Positions 62,634 to 64,000 of a stretch of 64,000 nucleotides of DNA are shown here, one piece after another; position 1 is the stretch's first letter; each line of letters begins with the position of its first letter. Origin of the DNA: UBA4742 sp963773335 (GTDB lineage Bacteria; Actinomycetota; Acidimicrobiia; Acidimicrobiales; Acidimicrobilacustridaceae); assembly GCA_963773335.1 (NCBI GenBank), contig CAVZAT010000004.1:1240001-1304000 (forward strand), in the 5' to 3' direction. The position numbers were made by a program, and so were the translations under genes. The notes under the pieces were generated by a model. That model was not told the DNA's origin. It ran no database searches and saw nothing but the letters and a program-made list of their open reading frames with translations.

Positions 62634-63137
62634 TCAGCGGGCCAGCTTGGCCAGGGCCACCCGGCCGGTGCGCTGCAGCGCCACGATGCCGTAGGACCTC
62701 AGCAGTTGCTCGAAATCGTCCACCTTCTCGGGTGAGCCGTCGAGGCAGACGGTCAACTGATCGGCGCCGACGCTGAGAATACGACCCTCGAACACGCCGA
62801 CCAACTCGATGACCTGGCCCCGCAGTTCCGCCGAGGCGTCGACGGTGGCCAGCAGCAGCTCGCGCTGCACCGAGTCGCCGGCGGCCAGTTCGGTGATCTC
62901 CACCACGTTGACCAGCTTGTCGAGCTGCTTGACCACCTGGTCGAGAACCTCCGGTTCGACGTCGACCACCACGGTGATGCGGCTGAAGCGGTCGTCGTCG
63001 GTGGGGGCCACGGCCAGCGAGAAGATGTTGAAGCCGCGGCGGGCGAACAGCCCGGCCACCCGCGCCAGCACGCCCGGCCGGTTCTCCACCAGCACGGTCA
63101 GTGTGTGGTGGGTGGGTGGGTCGCCGTTGGCGGTCAT
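62634..63137 (-). CDS. ilvN: Acetolactate synthase small subunit
   Basis: Regulatory subunit of 167 residues that binds valine. The ACT domain VLVENRPGVLARVAGLFARR followed by GFNIFSLAVAPTDD is diagnostic; the C-terminal domain contains VEITELAAGDSVQRELLLAT and the end ALQRTGRVALAKLAR. ATG at 63137 overlaps the ilvB stop (ATGA), so the subunits are translated together. ilvC follows 34 bases later. Confidence 0.94.
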   Translation of the reverse strand: MTANGDPPTHHTLTVLVENRPGVLARVAGLFARRGFNIFSLAVAPTDDDRFSRITVVVDVEPEVLDQVVKQLDKLVNVVEITELAAGDSVQRELLLATVDASAELRGQVIELVGVFEGRILSVGADQLTVCLDGSPEKVDDFEQLLRSYGIVALQRTGRVALAKLAR

Positions 63138-64000
63138 CGGCCACCCTGGCCCTGGCTCGGGTCGACCACGATCTGGTCGTTGCTCAGCCCGGAGGGCACC
63201 ATCGGGTACACCTTCTCGCGCGAGTCGGTTCGGAAGTCGATGACCACCGGTCGGTCGTCGATCTGGTTTGCCTTCTCGATGGCGGGCAGGACCTCCTCGG
63301 GCGACTCGACCCGTAACCCGATGCAGCCCATGGCCTCGGCCCACATCTTGTAGTCGGGCAGATCGGGCGAGAGGTAGACCTCGGAGTAGCGCTCCTCGTA
63401 GAACATCTCCTGCCACTGGCGGACCATGCCCAGGTAGGCGTTGTTCAGGATGGCCACCTTGACCGGGATCCGCTCGCTGGCCGCGGTGACCAGCTCCTGG
63501 GCCGTCATCTGGAAGCAGCCGTCGCCGTCGATGGCCCACACCATGCGGTCAGGTCGGCCCACCTTGGCCCCGATGGCCGCCGGGACGGAGAAACCCATGG
63601 TGCCCAGCCCACCCGAGTTCACCCAGGTGTAGGGGTGGTTGAACCGCCAGTGCTGGCTGGTCCACATCTGGTGCTGCCCCACACCTGAGGCCACGATGCA
63701 GTCGTCGGGTGTGTTGTCCCGCAGCGTCTCGAGCACGAACTGAGGCTTGAGGGCCTCGCCCGGGTCGGACTGCTGGTAGGTCAAGGGGTAGCGCTCCCGC
63801 CATCCGCTCAGGCGCGACTTCCAAGCCGTGCGGTCGGGTTGGGCCGCGGCACCACCCAGGTCGCGCACCGCGGCGATGATCTCCTCGATCACCAGCCGAC
63901 AGTCCCCCACGATCCCCACATCGGGGCGGCGCACCTTGCCGATCTCCGCTGGATCGACGTCCACGTGGATGACCTTGGCCTCGGGGGCGAAGCCGTCGAG
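63134..64000 (-). CDS. ilvB: Acetolactate synthase large subunit, N-terminus beyond right edge
   Basis: C-terminal half (about 289 residues) of the catalytic subunit, which condenses two pyruvates or pyruvate and 2-oxobutyrate with ThDP. GLGTMGFSVPAAIGAKVG and the ThDP motif AIDGDGCFQMTAQELVTA ending in NNAYLGMVRQWQEMFY are clear. The last visible part towards the N-terminus is FAPEAKVIHVDVDPAEIGKV. The end is RVESPEEVLPAIEKANQI with VVIDFRTD. First gene of ilvBNC as far as the window shows. Confidence 0.95.
   Translation of the reverse strand, partial: LDGFAPEAKVIHVDVDPAEIGKVRRPDVGIVGDCRLVIEEIIAAVRDLGGAAAQPDRTAWKSRLSGWRERYPLTYQQSDPGEALKPQFVLETLRDNTPDDCIVASGVGQHQMWTSQHWRFNHPYTWVNSGGLGTMGFSVPAAIGAKVGRPDRMVWAIDGDGCFQMTAQELVTAASERIPVKVAILNNAYLGMVRQWQEMFYEERYSEVYLSPDLPDYKMWAEAMGCIGLRVESPEEVLPAIEKANQIDDRPVVIDFRTDSREKVYPMVPSGLSNDQIVVDPSQGQGGR

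Overview
The window is high-GC DNA from an actinobacterium. The gene set (a CsbD/SigB-type stress locus, an NdgR/LtbR-type IclR regulator divergent from leuCD, Rieske and F420-type oxidoreductases, many GTG starts, and 1-4 base overlaps between neighbours) fits a soil or aquatic Acidimicrobiia-like lineage. That placement is an inference from gene content. No rRNA or phylogenetic marker was available to test it.

Region 1 (1-24 kb) is an accessory catabolic island. It starts with an MMPL exporter and two TetR regulators. It continues with a TauD-type dioxygenase, an acyl-CoA ligase, a TetR regulator, two SDRs, a single-chain 2-oxoacid dehydrogenase E1, an acyl-CoA dehydrogenase, another SDR, an amidohydrolase, a cyclase-family hydrolase, a Baeyer-Villiger-type monooxygenase, two Rieske oxygenases, a SnoaL-like protein and an LLM-class oxidoreductase. 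A GH-like protein and a ClC channel close the region. Five promoter regions in the island share a dyad close to TTGTACCG-N2-CGGTACAA, so the pieces look like one TetR-controlled regulon for an unidentified substrate. Many genes here are broken by single-base indels, most of which fit an extra G after C (or extra C before G), often CTC read as CTCG. This looks like a consensus error, although the clustering deserves checking.

Region 2 (24-33 kb) holds tRNA-Glu and a general-stress block: Hsp20, an ATPase-type anti-sigma kinase, agmatine deiminase, a small Rho-N-like protein, CsbD, a small acidic protein, and a STAS / anti-sigma / SigB-family sigma factor operon. Four genes carry matching promoters of the form GT(T)CT-N15/16-GGGTAG. 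Next comes a proposed surface-protein modification locus: a protein joining a PqqD-like domain, a Tat-like segment and an Ig-like/Thr-rich region, followed by a 2-oxoglutarate oxygenase, a GT10 fucosyltransferase-like gene and a sulfotransferase-like gene. tRNA-Gln follows.

Region 3 (33-64 kb) is mainly housekeeping. It encodes gltX, an L,D-transpeptidase lipoprotein, leuB-ilvE-cimA behind a ribosome-mediated attenuator, greA, an alpha/beta hydrolase, a Ppx/GppA phosphatase, IclR with leuCD, a PAS-GGDEF protein, serA, an S9 peptidase, an aspartate-type aminotransferase, serC, an acyl-CoA ligase and a GT-C membrane protein. It ends with metY, ilvC, ilvN and the 3' part of ilvB. Together these cover most of branched-chain amino acid synthesis (citramalate route to isoleucine, late leucine steps) and serine synthesis. 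leuA and ilvD are not in the window.
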